Source: Mucilaginibacter sp. (GTDB lineage: Bacteria; Bacteroidota; Bacteroidia; Sphingobacteriales; Sphingobacteriaceae). Taken from it: 6,506 bases of DNA. The notes under the pieces were generated by a model. It did not search any database and was not told the DNA's origin. It saw only the letters and a list, made by a program, of their open reading frames with translations. Position numbers and translations under genes: made by a program. Positions 6,298 through 6,506 of this stretch are shown here, in pieces (position 1 is the stretch's first letter; every line of letters begins with the position of its first letter). Location: positions 1-6,506 of the forward strand of contig JAFAKI010000363.1 in NCBI GenBank assembly GCA_019235595.1, read 5' to 3'.

Positions 6298-6324
6298 GTT
6301 TGCAGTTATCAGTTCGCAGTTTGC
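6297..6324. repeat. Second degenerate 7-bp tandem array at a convergent gene junction
   Basis: Four heptamers read on the + strand: AGTTTGC, AGTTATC, AGTTCGC, AGTTTGC (consensus AGTTNGC). A weak fifth, AATCTGA, reaches 6331. Read on the - strand the units are GCAAACT, GCGAACT, GATAACT and GCAAACT. GATAACT differs by one base from the GATCACT unit of the array at 2404-2445. The array starts on the last base of the regulator stop codon; with the fifth unit it fills the whole 34-bp gap to the convergent gene. A small ATCAG/CTGAT pair (6308-6312 and 6328-6332) could form only a weak stem. Confidence 0.75.
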
Positions 6325-6331
6325 AATCTGA

Positions 6332-6506
6332 TTAAATTTTGATAGCTTTTACTATATACCCTTTTAATCGTAACTGGTTTATAAGCCCATAGTCTCCGAC
6401 AAGATGAGCTGCCCCAACAGCGATAAATGTTGCTTGTTTTTGCATTATTTCAGGCATTTCCTTAATCCATTTTATATTGCGATTCTTTAATAATTTATCT
6501 ATTTCC
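6332..6506 (-). CDS. C-terminus of a TraB/GumN-family protein (5' part beyond the right edge)
   Basis: Reading leftward from 6505, a frame without a start codon in the window encodes 57 residues and stops at TAA (6334-6332). It contains KNRNIKWIKEMPEIM followed by FIAVGAAHLVGDYGLINQLR and then LKGYIVKAI. This matches the diagnostic end of TraB/GumN (Tiki-like) proteins, where a VGAGHLxGxxGLxxLLxxxGY pattern carries a conserved His (here in AAHLVG). The number of residues after the His also fits. These proteins have the EreA/ChaN-like fold and are thought to be metal-dependent hydrolases; the function of most bacterial members is unknown. The gene converges on the LytTR gene with 34 bp between the stops, filled by the heptamer array. 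Confidence 0.82.
   Translation of the reverse strand, partial: EIDKLLKNRNIKWIKEMPEIMQKQATFIAVGAAHLVGDYGLINQLRLKGYIVKAIKI

Overview
The window looks like chromosomal DNA of a Bacteroidota bacterium, most likely of the Sphingobacteriaceae (Pedobacter/Mucilaginibacter type). The reasons are the moderate GC content, the near absence of Shine-Dalgarno sites, a LytS/LytTR pair of the Bacteroidota style, an M28 peptidase with a fibronectin-like tail, and a RecB-nuclease-tailed helicase end. The lineage is an inference from gene style, not from a marker gene.

Layout. On the + strand come the last 162 residues of a PD-(D/E)XK nuclease domain, probably the tail of a UvrD/AddA-type helicase-nuclease or an AddB-like protein (2-490). 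It is followed by a secreted M28 zinc peptidase (503-1855) and an AT-rich five-helix membrane protein of unknown function (1862-2419). Three tightly packed genes then run on the - strand: a 69-residue single-helix protein (4357-4148), a BcrA-type ABC ATPase (4154-3255) and its ABC-2 permease (3250-2444). A divergent control region (4358-4559) separates them from a + strand two-component pair: a LytS-type histidine kinase (4560-5570) and a LytTR response regulator (5572-6297). The right edge holds the last 57 residues of a TraB/GumN-family protein on the - strand (6505-6332). It has no start codon inside the window and so is easy to miss. There is no gene-free stretch over 300 bases.

How the parts may work together. 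The kinase senses an unknown signal at the membrane and phosphorylates Asp54 of the regulator, which binds DNA through its LytTR domain. The shared upstream region carries GTTYATCGG repeats exactly 21 bp apart, plus an oppositely oriented CCGTTCATC. These resemble LytTR-family sites and are the best candidate operator. The regulator may therefore control its own operon, the divergent ABC exporter operon, or both. This link is inferred.

Most unusual observation. Both convergent gene junctions in the window are filled by short degenerate arrays with a 7-bp period (2404-2445 and 6297-6324). They share a unit close to GAT(A/C)ACT and stand where ordinary hairpin terminators would be expected. No complete new defence or mobile system is visible.
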